A stretch of 64,000 bases of DNA from Bradyrhizobium sp. CIAT3101 (GCF_029714945.1 NZ_CP121634.1:2439001-2503000), one strand, 5' to 3'. Counted from the stretch's first letter, positions 34,981 to 44,208 are shown. A program made the numbers and translations. Notes: a model not told the origin generated them from the sequence alone.

Positions 34981-36780
34981 ATGACCTCTCTGTCAAAAAA
35001 GCCCGCGGCGATCCGCGTGGTGTTGCCCTTCGTGTTCCGGCACTGGCTGAACCAGCCGGGGCGCACGCTCGCCATTGCCGTCGGTCTGCTGGGGGCGACC
35101 GTTGCCGACCTGTTCATGCCGGTGTTTTCAGGACATCTGGTCGACGCGCTGACGCGCGGCCCGTCCGATCCTGACGCCCGCCACGCCGCGCTGGTGGCGC
35201 TGGGCGGCATCGTGGTGCTGGGCGCGGCCTCGATGGTGCTGCGCCTGACCGGCCTGCAGGTGATCGTGCCGTTCACGCTGAAGATCATGTCGGACGTGGC
35301 GCAGGACGCATTTCTGCGCGTGCAGCGCTTCTCGACCGACTGGCACGCCAACTCCTTCGCGGGCTCGACCGTGCGCAAGATCACGCGCGGCATGTGGGCG
35401 CTCGATCTGCTGAACGACACCATCCTGCTGGCGTTGCTGCCGTCGCTGGCCGTCCTGATCGGATCGATGGTCCTGCTCGGCGTGCATTGGGCCTCGCTCG
35501 GCGCCGTGATCGCGCTCGGCGCGGCGGCCTATGTCACGATGACGGTGCTGTTCTCGACGCGCTACATCGCGCCGGCTGCGCGCGTGTCCAACGCCTGGGA
35601 CACCAAGGTCGGCGGCACGCTGGCGGATGCGCTGACATGCAATGCCGTGGTGAAATCGTTCGGCGCGGAAGTGCGCGAGGATGCGCGGCTGGCCCGCGTC
35701 ATCAAGCGCTGGCGCGTGCGGGTGCGGCGGACCTGGTTCCGCTACAACTACACCGCCATGGCGCAGCTCTCGCTGCTGCTGTGCCTGCGTGCGTCGGTGA
35801 TCGGCGGCTCCGTGCTGCTGTGGATGTACGGGCATGCCTCGCCCGGCGACGTCACTTATGTGTTGACGAGCTACTACGTCATTCACGCCTATCTGCGTGA
35901 CGTCGGCATGCACATCAACAACCTCCAGCGCTCGGTCAACGACATGGAGGAGTTGGTGGCGATCCATGACGAGCCGATCGGCATCGCCGATGCCGCCGAC
36001 GCACGGCCGATCGCGATCGAAGGCGGCGAGATCGTGTTCGACGACGTCACGTTCCTTTATGGCGGCCATCGCGCGCCGCTGTACGACGGGCTGTCGGTCA
36101 GGATCCGTGCCGGCGAGCGCGTCGGCCTGGTCGGTCGCTCCGGCTCCGGCAAGACGACGTTCGTCAAGCTGGTGCAGCGGCTCTACGACGTGACCGGCGG
36201 TCGTGTGCTGATCGACGGGCAGGACATCGCGCTGGCCACGCAGCAATCGCTGCGCAGCCAGATCGCGATCGTGCAGCAGGACCCGATCCTGTTTCATCGT
36301 TCGCTCGCCGAGAACATCGCCTATGGCCGGCCCGGTGCCAGCCTCGAGGCGATCGAGCAGGCGGCGCGGCTGGCGAATGCGCACGACTTCATCCTGCGCC
36401 TGCCGAAGGGCTACGGCACGCTGGTCGGCGAGCGCGGCGTGAAACTGTCGGGCGGCGAACGGCAGCGCGTGGCGCTGGCGCGCGCCTTCCTGGCCGATGC
36501 GCCGGTGCTGATCCTGGACGAGGCGACCTCGAGCCTCGATTCGGAATCGGAGGCGCTGATCCAGCAGGCGATGGAGCGGCTGATGAAAGGCCGCACCTCG
36601 ATCGTGATCGCACACCGGCTGTCGACGGTGCGCAGCCTCGATCGCATCCTGGTGTTCGACCGCGGCGAGATCGCCGAGCAGGGCACGCATGCCACGCTCG
36701 CGGGCAAGCCTGGCGGAATCTATCGCAGCCTGTTCGAGCGCCAGGTGGTGGAGCTCGGGCATATCGCAGCAGCTGAGTGA
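34981..36780 (+). CDS. ABC exporter (fused permease-ATPase)
   Basis: This is a half-transporter of 599 aa that should act as a homodimer in the inner membrane. Six TM helices span about 25-310. The ATPase has Walker A GRSGSGKTT, Q-loop IVQQDPILFH, signature KLSGGERQR, Walker B VLILDEATSSLD and H-loop IAHRLSTV. Pattern and length match the MsbA/drug/lipid exporter class. ATG 34981 has GGAT nearby, and GTG 34903 would add 26 non-family residues. It lies downstream of the promoter and peptide ORF. Substrate unknown; the following genes (MATE pump, O-antigen ligase) suggest an export theme. Confidence 0.92.
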   Translation: MTSLSKKPAAIRVVLPFVFRHWLNQPGRTLAIAVGLLGATVADLFMPVFSGHLVDALTRGPSDPDARHAALVALGGIVVLGAASMVLRLTGLQVIVPFTLKIMSDVAQDAFLRVQRFSTDWHANSFAGSTVRKITRGMWALDLLNDTILLALLPSLAVLIGSMVLLGVHWASLGAVIALGAAAYVTMTVLFSTRYIAPAARVSNAWDTKVGGTLADALTCNAVVKSFGAEVREDARLARVIKRWRVRVRRTWFRYNYTAMAQLSLLLCLRASVIGGSVLLWMYGHASPGDVTYVLTSYYVIHAYLRDVGMHINNLQRSVNDMEELVAIHDEPIGIADAADARPIAIEGGEIVFDDVTFLYGGHRAPLYDGLSVRIRAGERVGLVGRSGSGKTTFVKLVQRLYDVTGGRVLIDGQDIALATQQSLRSQIAIVQQDPILFHRSLAENIAYGRPGASLEAIEQAARLANAHDFILRLPKGYGTLVGERGVKLSGGERQRVALARAFLADAPVLILDEATSSLDSESEALIQQAMERLMKGRTSIVIAHRLSTVRSLDRILVFDRGEIAEQGTHATLAGKPGGIYRSLFERQVVELGHIAAAE

Positions 36781-36855
36781 GGCGCGGCGGCGGGGCGCAA
36801 GCCCTGCCGTCACGTCGCCAAAGACTGGAATGAAATCCGTCAAGGGTGGAATGAA

Positions 36856-38262
36856 ATGAAGGACCTGACGCGCGGCTCCATCGTAAGCCACATCCTGAGC
36901 ATGGCGCCACCGATCGTGGTCGGCATGATGACGATCATGATCTGCCAGCTTGTCGACCTGTATTTCGTGTCCGGGCTCGGCGATGCCGCGGTTGCGGGCG
37001 TCGCTGCGGCCGGCAACGCCGGCTTCCTCGTCAACGGACTGATGCAGATGCTCGGTGTCGGCACGGTGGCGCTGGTCTCGCATGCCGTGGGCCGCAAAGA
37101 TCGCGACGACGCCAATCTCGTGTTCAACCAGGCGATCGTGCTGTCGGCGCTGTTCGGGCTGTTGACGCTGCTCGGCGGCTTTGCGCTCGCGCGCCCTTAC
37201 ATGCGCGCGATTGCTGTCGATGAGGCCACCATCAATGCCGGCACCACCTATTTCCTCTGGTTCATGCCGGCGCTGGCGCTGCAATTCATCACGCAGGTGA
37301 TGGGGGCGGGGCTACGGGCCACCGGCATCGTGCGGCCGAGCATGCTGGTGCAGGTGCTTGCGGTCATCATCAATATCGCGCTGGCGCCGGTCCTGATCAC
37401 GGGCTGGGGCACCGGATACGCGCTCGGCGTCGCCGGCGCGGGCCTGGCAAGCACGATCGCCGTCTTCATCGGCGTGCTGATGCTGCTGTACTATTTTCGC
37501 AGGCTGGAGCGCTATGTCGCCTTCCATCCTGCGCAATGGCGTCCGCAACTGCGGCAGTGGAAGAGGATCCTCAATGTCGGTCTGCCCGCGGGCGGCGAGT
37601 TCGTGATGATCTTCATCTTCATGGCGGCGATCTACTACGTGCTGCGCGATCTCGGTCCGGCGGCCCAGGCGGGCTTTGGCATCGGGACGCGTGTCGTGGG
37701 CTTGATCCAGATGCCGGCCCTTGCCGTCTCGCTCGCGGCAGGACCGATCGTCGGCCAGAATTTCGGCGCGGGCAATTATGAGCGGGTGCGGGAGACCTTC
37801 GTCAGGGCGGCGCTGATCGCGACGTTCGTGATGATCGCGCTGACGATCTTCGTGCAGCTCAAGCCCGGATTGCTGCTCGCCGGATTCTCGAATGACCCGG
37901 AGACGATGAGCGTCGCGTTGCTGTTTCTGAAGATGATCTCGCTGAACATGGTGGCGCAGGGGTTGATCTTCACCTGCTCCAGCATGTTCCAGGGCCTCGG
38001 CAACACCAAGCCGGTGTTGTGGAGCTCGGCGACGCGCGTCATCACCTATTCCTTGCCGGCGATCTGGCTCTCGACGCGGCCCGGTTTTCGGATCGAGTAC
38101 GTCTGGTACCTGTCGAACGCCGCGACGACGCTCCAGGCCGTGCAGAGCCTGTGGCTGCTGCGCCGCGAGTTCAGGAAGCGCCTGGTGCCGCGGCAGCAGG
38201 CGGATGCGCCAAGGCAGGCGACGTCCGAGCCGGTTGCGCCTCCGGTGAGCGAGCCCGCGTAG
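36856..38262 (+). CDS. MATE family efflux transporter
   Basis: This is an inner-membrane cation-coupled multidrug exporter of 468 aa with 12 TM segments. The two MatE halves begin at GSIVSHILSMAPPIVVGMM and QWKRILNVGLPAGGEFVMIF. The inner repeats show QLVDLYFVSGLGDAAVAG and GFGIGTRVVGLIQMPALA. It is 75 nt after the ABC exporter and possibly in the same transcript. Substrate unknown. Confidence 0.93.
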   Translation: MKDLTRGSIVSHILSMAPPIVVGMMTIMICQLVDLYFVSGLGDAAVAGVAAAGNAGFLVNGLMQMLGVGTVALVSHAVGRKDRDDANLVFNQAIVLSALFGLLTLLGGFALARPYMRAIAVDEATINAGTTYFLWFMPALALQFITQVMGAGLRATGIVRPSMLVQVLAVIINIALAPVLITGWGTGYALGVAGAGLASTIAVFIGVLMLLYYFRRLERYVAFHPAQWRPQLRQWKRILNVGLPAGGEFVMIFIFMAAIYYVLRDLGPAAQAGFGIGTRVVGLIQMPALAVSLAAGPIVGQNFGAGNYERVRETFVRAALIATFVMIALTIFVQLKPGLLLAGFSNDPETMSVALLFLKMISLNMVAQGLIFTCSSMFQGLGNTKPVLWSSATRVITYSLPAIWLSTRPGFRIEYVWYLSNAATTLQAVQSLWLLRREFRKRLVPRQQADAPRQATSEPVAPPVSEPA

Positions 38263-38286
38263 CGAGGGCCCCACGCTTGTCGCCCA

Positions 38287-38319
38287 CCCACGGCTCCGGC
38301 TAGTTTGCCGGGCCGTGGG
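38287..38319. terminator. Hairpin between MATE and O-antigen ligase genes
   Basis: The stem is CCCACGGC plus inner CCGGC, closed by GCCGG and GCCGTGGG, 24 nt after the MATE stop. There is no T-run. Confidence 0.6.
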
Positions 38320-38339
38320 ATGGCGCGAACCTGCAAGGG

Positions 38340-39632
38340 ATGGAAATGACCGGAGTGTCGAACGAGCTGGGGCGAGCGTCCGTGCTTTCCGAGATCTGGG
38401 CCGCGCGCTACCGCACGCCGGCCCGTTTCGTCGCGCTGGTCGCGCTGTTGCTGCCGTGGACGACGACCGGCGTGACCTTTGCGCTGATCCCCTGGCTGAT
38501 CGCCTTCGCTTTCCTCGATTTGCGTGAGTTTCCGCGTTCGCTGCTGCGTCCGGTCTGCCTGCTGCCGATCGGGCTGGTGCTTCTCGCGCTGGCCGGAACG
38601 CTCTGGTCGGATGCACCCTGGCCGGACAGGCTGCACGCAGTCGGACCGGTATTGAAGCTTCTCGCGATCCCGCTTTTGATCTACCAGTTCGAGCGTTGGC
38701 CCGACGGCAATTGGATGTTTTCCGCATTCCTGGCATCTTGCGCGTTGCTGATGGTTTATTCCTTCGCCGTCGCGATCGATCCCGCCCTGTCGCTGAAACT
38801 CTATCTGTCGCGCGGACCCTACAAGGTCGAGAGCGGGATTGCGGTGCGCAACTATATCGACCAGAGCCAGGAGTTCGGGCTCTGCGCGATCGCGCTGGTC
38901 TATCCGATCGTGACGCTGTTTCGTGACGGCCGCGCCCGCAGCGCGATATTGCTTGCGATGTTGTTGCTCGGCTTTCTCCTCAACATGATGTTCGTCGTGG
39001 TCTCCCGGACGGCGCTGGTGACGCTGCCGATCCTGGCTGTCGTGTTTGCACTGCTGCATCTGCGTTGGCGTACGGCTCTGCTCGCCGCGAGCGCGATGGC
39101 GCTGGTTGCGGTCGCTCTCTGGTTTGTCTCGCCGCATCTGCGTGCGACGGTCGCGAAATTCCAGGGCGACTATGAGACGAGTACGCAGGACAACAAGGTC
39201 AGCGGCATGGGCTCGCGCCTGGAATTTTGGCGGAAATCGCTGGGGTTCATCGCGGATGCGCCGCTGATCGGTCATGGCACCGGCTCGATTCGCGAGCTGT
39301 TTGCGGGCGTGGCCGCGGATGAGGACGTCGATCCGCTGCGCGGTCAGATCGTCAGCAATCCGCACAATCAGACCCTGAGCGTTGCCGTGCAGTGGGGCGT
39401 GGCGGGCGTTCTGGTTCTCTATGCGCTGTGGTTTGCGCATCTGCTGATGTTCCGCGGCGAGGGGCTGGCCTGCTGGATCGGCCTTTTGGTCGTCGTGCAG
39501 AACATGCTGTCCTCGCTGCTCAACACCCATCTGTTCGACTTCGCGCCGGGCTGGATCTATGTGCTCGGCGTCGGTGTCGCCGGCGGCATGGCGCTGGCGA
39601 AGCAGTCGACGATGGACGTCAGAGCGAGCTGA
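38340..39632 (+). CDS. O-antigen ligase/polymerase-like membrane protein
   Basis: This is an inner-membrane protein of 430 aa with about 10-12 TM helices, Wzy_C/WaaL pattern. The large periplasmic loop (about 280-345) has SRLEFWRKSLGFIADAPLIGHGTGS and NPHNQTLSVAVQWG, the conserved NPHN-type His segment of WaaL ligases. It probably ligates or polymerises a surface glycan (lipopolysaccharide O-chain or related). No other surface-glycan genes flank it here. ATG 38340 and 38346 are both possible. Its 3' end overlaps the TauE/SafE gene by 14 nt on the other strand. Confidence 0.87.
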   Translation: MEMTGVSNELGRASVLSEIWAARYRTPARFVALVALLLPWTTTGVTFALIPWLIAFAFLDLREFPRSLLRPVCLLPIGLVLLALAGTLWSDAPWPDRLHAVGPVLKLLAIPLLIYQFERWPDGNWMFSAFLASCALLMVYSFAVAIDPALSLKLYLSRGPYKVESGIAVRNYIDQSQEFGLCAIALVYPIVTLFRDGRARSAILLAMLLLGFLLNMMFVVVSRTALVTLPILAVVFALLHLRWRTALLAASAMALVAVALWFVSPHLRATVAKFQGDYETSTQDNKVSGMGSRLEFWRKSLGFIADAPLIGHGTGSIRELFAGVAADEDVDPLRGQIVSNPHNQTLSVAVQWGVAGVLVLYALWFAHLLMFRGEGLACWIGLLVVVQNMLSSLLNTHLFDFAPGWIYVLGVGVAGGMALAKQSTMDVRAS

Positions 39633-40362
39633 TGCTGTTCCAGACCAGGGTGGCGCCCGACAGGAACAAGAGGCCAAGCACGACATCGCCAAAGTGCTTG
39701 TCGCTGAGCGCGTGATAGACGCGCGCGCCGGCCCATGCGCCGATCAGCGTGCCCGGGAATGCCACGATCGTGAGCCAGACCACCTTGAAGGCGACCAGGC
39801 CCGAGGCCGTCTGCACCACCAGCGCGGTCGCGAGCACCGTGAAATTGAACAGCTGGAAGATGCCGCGCCGCTCGTGCTTGTTCCAGCCGCGGATGTTGGC
39901 CCACAGGATCGGCAACGGCCCGGACAGGCCGGCGAGCCCGCCCAGAATGCCGCCGGCAAATCCGATCGCGCCGTCGGCGATGCGGCCGCCGAAGGTGACG
40001 GCGAGCGGCCTCTTGTTGAGATAGAGGGCCGTCGAGAAGATCAGGATCAAAACGCCGACGCTCAGCTTGAACACTTTCGGATCGGCGGAGGCGATCAAGG
40101 TGGTGCCGATCGGAACGCCGATCAATCCGCCGATCAGGAACGGCCACACCAGCGAGAGATCAAAACTCTTCCACATCGAGGGCAGCGTCGAGGTCTGCGC
40201 GATCACCGAACAGATCAGCACCAGGGGCACCGCGAGCGAAGGCGGCAGCACATAGAGCCAGATGCCGAGCGCCATCAGCGCGGTGCCGAACCCCGCCAGC
40301 CCCGAGACGAAGCCGCCAGCCAGCGCGCCGAACAGGAGCAGCGCGTAAGTGAGCGTTTCCAC
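39619..40362 (-). CDS. TauE/SafE family permease
   Basis: This is an inner-membrane protein of 247 aa, TauE/SafE (sulfite/organosulfur anion exporter) family. About eight TM segments are visible, with GGFVSGLAGFGTALMALGIW and the mirrored GGILGGLAGLSGPLPILWANIRGW repeats. Family members move sulfite, sulfoacetate or related anions. No sulfur-metabolism gene is adjacent. Confidence 0.88.
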   Translation of the reverse strand: METLTYALLLFGALAGGFVSGLAGFGTALMALGIWLYVLPPSLAVPLVLICSVIAQTSTLPSMWKSFDLSLVWPFLIGGLIGVPIGTTLIASADPKVFKLSVGVLILIFSTALYLNKRPLAVTFGGRIADGAIGFAGGILGGLAGLSGPLPILWANIRGWNKHERRGIFQLFNFTVLATALVVQTASGLVAFKVVWLTIVAFPGTLIGAWAGARVYHALSDKHFGDVVLGLLFLSGATLVWNSISSL

Positions 40363-40480
40363 CGATGAATCCCTGCCATGACCGGCGACCCGGAAGCCGT
40401 GATCGCCTGATGGCGCTTAGCACAGATGCGGCGCGAGAGGTCAATTTCAAAACCGCAGGCCGGCGCAATTGCCCGGTTCG

Positions 40481-41851
40481 CTAGACGATCTGCCTGACGT
40501 CGGCTGGCTTGTGCAGCGCGCCGACGAGGATGCGCAGCGCCTCGGTCAATTCCGATCTGTTGCGCGCCGCGCCGAGTGAAACGCGCGCCGCATGCGGCGA
40601 GGTTCCGTCGACGGTGAAGGCGTCGCCGGCAACGATCGCGAGCCCATTTCGCAAGAGATGCGCGGCGACGTCCGGCCGTCCCTCCGGCAGGTGCAGCCAC
40701 AAATGATGTGCGGCGGGCTTCGCCTGGAACTGAAAACCTTTCAACGCGCGCTGTGCCAATTGCTGGCGGCCGACCGCTTCGTTGCGGATCGCGGTGATGA
40801 TGCGGTCGGCGACACCGGTCTCGAGCCAGTGCGTCACCAGCGCGACCATCAGCGGCGCCGGCATCTGCACGGTCGCCTGGAGATGGCCGCGCATCTGAAG
40901 CTGCGCACCGCCGTCGGGCGTCAGCAGATAAGCCACGCGCAGCGCCGGCGCGATGCATTTCGACAGCGTGGTCGCCAGATATGTCCGCTCCGGGATGAGA
41001 TTGGCGATCGGCGATGCCGAGCGATCGAGCAGCCCGTAGGCATCGTCCTCGATCAGCATCGTATCGGCGTCGCGGACGATCTTGGCGATCGCGCCGCGCC
41101 GCTCGGCGGAGAGCGTCGCCGTGGTCGGGTTGTGCAGCGTCGGAATCAGATAGACGGCCTTCGGCCTGTGCGTGCGGCAGGCCTTCGCCAGCGCATCGGG
41201 CAGCACGCCGCCGTCATCCATGGCGACGCCGACGAGCCTGACGCCGAGCTGTGCTGCGGCGGCCTTGATGCCGGGGAAGGTGATGGCTTCCGTCAGCACG
41301 ACATCGCCCGGTCGTGCGAGATGGGCGAGCAGGTTGAACAGGATCGTCTGTGCGCCCGGAAAGATCACGAGCTTGTCGGCATGCGCATGCGGAACGCGCG
41401 TGCGCATCCAGCGCGCGGCGACCTCGCGCTCATGGGCGCTGCCGCCGGGCGGCTGGTAATTCAGGAATGCGGTGAGGCCCGATTGCGCGCGAATGGCCTC
41501 GAGCCCCGCGATGATGCGCTCGTCGAGCTGCGCTTCGAGCGGATGCGGCGGCACGTTCATCGAGAGGTCGATCGCGACGGGGTGCGGCAGGTCGACCGCG
41601 CGGCGCGCGCTGGTCTCCGACACGAACGAGCCCTGGCCGACGCGGGCCTCCATGATGCCGCGGCGCCGCGCCTCGGTGTAGGCGCGCGTCACCGTGGTCA
41701 GGTCGATGCCGAGCGCTTTTGCGAGTGCGCGCTGCGTCGGTAGTTGCTGGCCCCGCACCAGCCGGCCGGCGGCGATGTCGGCCTCCATGGCCTCGACGAT
41801 GCGCTGGTAGCGCGGCCCGCTCAGCTCCGAGATTGTAGGAGTCCAATCCAT
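40481..41851 (-). CDS. MocR-type (GntR HTH plus aminotransferase) regulator
   Basis: This is a fusion regulator of 456 aa. The N-terminal GntR winged helix has YQRIVEAMEADIAAGRLVRG, LPTQRALAKALGIDLTTVTRAY. The C-terminal aminotransferase-like domain keeps the PLP pocket (HNPTTATLS, LIEDDAYGLL) and the lysine in LATTLSKCIAPALRVAY. Such MocR/PdxR proteins sense PLP or amino compounds. I chose ATG 41851 (MDWTP); ATG 41866 sits too close to its ribosome site. It diverges from the DUF983 gene across direct repeats. Confidence 0.9.
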   Translation of the reverse strand: MDWTPTISELSGPRYQRIVEAMEADIAAGRLVRGQQLPTQRALAKALGIDLTTVTRAYTEARRRGIMEARVGQGSFVSETSARRAVDLPHPVAIDLSMNVPPHPLEAQLDERIIAGLEAIRAQSGLTAFLNYQPPGGSAHEREVAARWMRTRVPHAHADKLVIFPGAQTILFNLLAHLARPGDVVLTEAITFPGIKAAAAQLGVRLVGVAMDDGGVLPDALAKACRTHRPKAVYLIPTLHNPTTATLSAERRGAIAKIVRDADTMLIEDDAYGLLDRSASPIANLIPERTYLATTLSKCIAPALRVAYLLTPDGGAQLQMRGHLQATVQMPAPLMVALVTHWLETGVADRIITAIRNEAVGRQQLAQRALKGFQFQAKPAAHHLWLHLPEGRPDVAAHLLRNGLAIVAGDAFTVDGTSPHAARVSLGAARNRSELTEALRILVGALHKPADVRQIV

Positions 41852-41876
41852 GCAATTTAGGCCCATATCCTTTGAA

Positions 41877-41906
41877 TGTATGGATGCAAGATATTATTGT
41901 ATGGAT
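41877..41906. promoter_or_regulatory. MocR-type operator: TGTATGGAT direct repeats
   Basis: TGTATGGAT occurs at 41877-41885 and 41898-41906, 21 bp apart, two turns on the same helix face. A weaker inverted match (ATCCATGCA) lies at about 41846. MocR and PdxR proteins bind tandem direct repeats of this kind, so this is the likely operator controlling the regulator and/or the DUF983 gene. Confidence 0.6.
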
Positions 41907-41930
41907 CAGCAAAACGGAAGAGGTGTCGTC

Positions 41931-42362
41931 ATGGCGACCGGTTCGATCTCTCTGGCAAAGGCGATGTGGCGCGGGTTTCGCGGCAAGTGCCCGAACTGCG
42001 GCGAGGGGCACATGTTCGGCCGCTTCCTCAAGGTGGCCGACGCTTGCGATCATTGCGGCGAGGAGCTGTTCCACCAGCGCGCCGATGATTTTCCGGCCTA
42101 TCTGGTGATGGTCGTGGTCGGCCATCTCGTGGTGCCGGCGATCCTCGCGGTCGAGACCGCCTACGCGCCGCCGGTCTGGCTGCAATTGGCGGTGTGGTTG
42201 CCGGTGACGCTGTTTGCCTCGCTGGCGCTGCTGCAGCCGACCAAGGGCGCCATCGTCGGCCTGCAATGGCAGATCGGCATGCACGGCTTCGAGGCGAGCA
42301 AGCTGCGGCGCGAAGCCGGCCAGCTTGCGCCCGTGCTGGTGAAAGCGCCGCGCGCGGCTTGA
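41931..42362 (+). CDS. DUF983 zinc-ribbon membrane protein
   Basis: This is a 143-aa membrane protein of the DUF983 family. A cytoplasmic zinc ribbon has two CxxC pairs (GKCPNCGEG and ACDHCGEE). Two TM helices follow (about 62-82 and 88-110). ATG 41931 has GGAAGAGG eight bases upstream; the open frame starts 81 nt earlier inside the operator. Some members are linked to cytochrome oxidase assembly, but function is not set. It is divergent from the MocR gene. Confidence 0.85.
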   Translation: MATGSISLAKAMWRGFRGKCPNCGEGHMFGRFLKVADACDHCGEELFHQRADDFPAYLVMVVVGHLVVPAILAVETAYAPPVWLQLAVWLPVTLFASLALLQPTKGAIVGLQWQIGMHGFEASKLRREAGQLAPVLVKAPRAA

Positions 42363-42423
42363 TGCCCCGCGGCGTTTACATCGCGTCGCTGCCCGCTACA
42401 CTCTATCGTATCAAACAAGAACG

Positions 42424-43149
42424 ATGGAAACGCCGATGGCCGCACGCGCAAGAACCTTCCTGCTCTGTCATGGCGCGTGGTCCGGCGGATGGGCCTGGAA
42501 GAAGATGCATCCGCTGATGGCGCAGGCCGGCCACCGCCTGGTCGCGCCGACCTACACCGGGCTCGGCGAGCGATCGCATCTCGCAAGTAGCGAGATCGAT
42601 CTCGAGACGCATATCCAGGACATCCTCAACGTCATCAGGTTTGAGGACCTCAGCGACATCGTGCTGCTCGGTCACAGCTATGGCGGCATGGTCGCCACCG
42701 GCGTTGCCGATCGCGCGCGTGAGCGCGTGACGCAATTGATCTATCTCGATGCCTTCGTGCCGCGCGATGGCCAGTCATTGTTTGATCTCAATGAGTCCGG
42801 GCGAGAGCCGATGCGCAAGGCGGCGGCCGCGGCCGACGGCTACCGCATTCCGCCCAACCCGCCGCCGCCGGATACGCCGCAGGCCGATCTCGACTGGCTC
42901 AACGCGCGCCGTATCAACATGCCGCTCAAATGCTTCGAGACGAAGCTGAAGCTCGGGCACGGCGAACCCGCGATGCCGCGCAGCTACATCTACTGCAAGC
43001 GCATTCCGCCGGGCGATGTGTTCGGGCAGTTCGCCAAGCGAACCAAGAGCGAGGAGGGCTGGCGCTATTTCGAGCTCGACGCCAGCCATGCGCCGAACGT
43101 GACGGCGCCGGAAGCGCTGATGAAGACGCTGCAGGAAATCGTGGCGTAA
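42424..43149 (+). CDS. Alpha/beta hydrolase (EstC/methyl esterase-like)
   Basis: This is a cytoplasmic serine hydrolase of 241 aa. The nucleophile elbow is GHSYGG, preceded by FLLCHGAWSGGWAWKKMHPLM, the oxyanion-hole HG motif. The Asp and His are seen in the later DAFVPRDGQSLFD region and in LDASHAPNVTAPEAL. The pattern is that of plant-type MES/HNL-like and bacterial EstC esterases. Substrate unknown. ATG 42436 is an alternative start. Confidence 0.88.
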   Translation: METPMAARARTFLLCHGAWSGGWAWKKMHPLMAQAGHRLVAPTYTGLGERSHLASSEIDLETHIQDILNVIRFEDLSDIVLLGHSYGGMVATGVADRARERVTQLIYLDAFVPRDGQSLFDLNESGREPMRKAAAAADGYRIPPNPPPPDTPQADLDWLNARRINMPLKCFETKLKLGHGEPAMPRSYIYCKRIPPGDVFGQFAKRTKSEEGWRYFELDASHAPNVTAPEALMKTLQEIVA

Positions 43150-43167
43150 GGCAGCGGCGAAATTGGT

Positions 43168-43199
43168 GAGGGGTCCGATGCGTCGGCATCGGACCCCTC
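43168..43199 (+). terminator. Hairpin terminator of the hydrolase gene
   Basis: A perfect 14-bp stem, GAGGGGTCCGATGC with GCATCGGACCCCTC and loop GTCG, starts 18 nt after the stop. Confidence 0.75.
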
Positions 43200-43267
43200 G
43201 TTGCTTCCTAGTTAAGACGCGCTTTCTTGACGCGAACCGGAACTCCACTTCGCTCGAAAGCGCTTTA

Positions 43268-43689
43268 GAATATCAGCCGGCCTGTAAGCCGGGTTCTGTA
43301 GGGCACCGCCCACTTGCGCGAACGATACGTGACGGCCATTCCTCTGGGACCATGTTTGCACATGACCTCGAGCAACCTACCCGGACGGCGGGCCTGACAT
43401 CGCCCCGCGGCGTTATCGCTTTCGCGAACAGCCCGCTACGCCGTCCCTATTCGGTTTTGCTCCCGGTGGGGTTTACCATGCCGGCTCCGTTGCCGGACCC
43501 GCGGTGCGCTCTTACCGCACCTTTTCACCCTTACTTCCTCCGAGGAGGGAGCGGTTCGTTCTCTGTGGCACTTTCCCTGGGGTCGCCCCCGCCGGACGTT
43601 ATCCGGCACCGCATGTCAAGGGAGCCCGGACTTTCCTCCCCGGCGGCCTTTCGGCACTTGCCGGAGCGGCCGTCCGGCCGACTGACGGC
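43268..43689 (-). ncRNA. rnpB: RNase P RNA, type A
   Basis: The minus strand holds the conserved P4 strand GAGGAAAGTCCGGGC (43624-43638) near the 5' end and AACCCGGCTTACAGGCC near the 3' end. CAGTCGGCC at the 5' end and GGCCGGCTG at the 3' end pair to form helix P1, which fixes the ends to within about 10 nt. The length, about 420 nt, fits alphaproteobacterial rnpB. CTTGAC at 43718-43723 (minus strand) is a good -35. The RNA processes tRNA 5' ends. Confidence 0.95.
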
Positions 43690-43769
43690 CTAGGCAATGG
43701 GCATTTGTGACGGTTTCGTCAAGCGGAGATCGTCGCGCACGCGGCGGTGTAAATAATTTATCCTGAACA

Positions 43770-43797
43770 TGTCGTTGGGCGCGGACCCCGTTCGACT
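43770..43797 (+). promoter_or_regulatory. ECF42-type promoter of the first DGPF gene
   Basis: TGTCGT (43770-43775), 17 bp, then CGACT (43793-43797) precede the ATG by 38 nt. ECF42 sigma factors are reported to read a TGTCGA-like -35 and a CGA/TC-like -10, so this fits the sigma factor encoded two genes downstream. Confidence 0.65.
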
Positions 43798-43834
43798 GGG
43801 TGCCGGCGATCCCGCCAGCAACAGGAGTTGAGCG

Positions 43835-44185
43835 ATGCAGTATCTGCTGCTGATCTACCGGAACGAGGCGCAACAGGGCCAGATGGCGCCCGCCGATTAC
43901 CAGAAGCTGCTGGCGGAGTATTCCGCCTACACCCAGTCAATCGTCCAGAGCGGCCATTTCAAGGCGGGCGACGGATTGCAGCCGACCAAGACGGCGACCA
44001 CCGTGCGCGTTCGCGACGGCAAGACGCTGGCGACCGATGGTCCCTTCGCGGAGACCCGCGAGCAGCTCGGCGGCTATTATCTCGTCGAGGCCAGGGATCT
44101 CGACGCCGCGATCGCGCTCGCGGCACGGATTCCCGGCGCCCGGGAAGGGTCGATCGAAGTTCGGCCGGTCATGATCTACAAATGA
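43835..44185 (+). CDS. DGPF-domain (YciI-like) protein, copy 1
   Basis: This is a cytoplasmic 116-aa protein. The DGPF domain is clear: [11 protein letters not shown] at the start, [15 protein letters not shown] strand, [28 protein letters not shown], and a C-terminal [15 protein letters not shown]42 loci almost always carry such genes; their activity is unknown (YciI has a His-Asp pair and may act on small molecules). AGGAG lies seven bases upstream. It is a tandem duplicate of the gene at 44273, including its promoter. Confidence 0.9.
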   Translation: MQYLLLIYRNEAQQGQMAPADYQKLLAEYSAYTQSIVQSGHFKAGDGLQPTKTATTVRVRDGKTLATDGPFAETREQLGGYYLVEARDLDAAIALAARIPGAREGSIEVRPVMIYK

Positions 44186-44208
44186 GCTCGAAAATAATCT
44201 CGCGATGA

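Noticed and set aside
43150..43700. Protein-coding frame across the rnpB region on the + strand (176 codons)
   Set aside because: It is an artefact over a structural RNA: conserved RNase P motifs on the minus strand explain the sequence.
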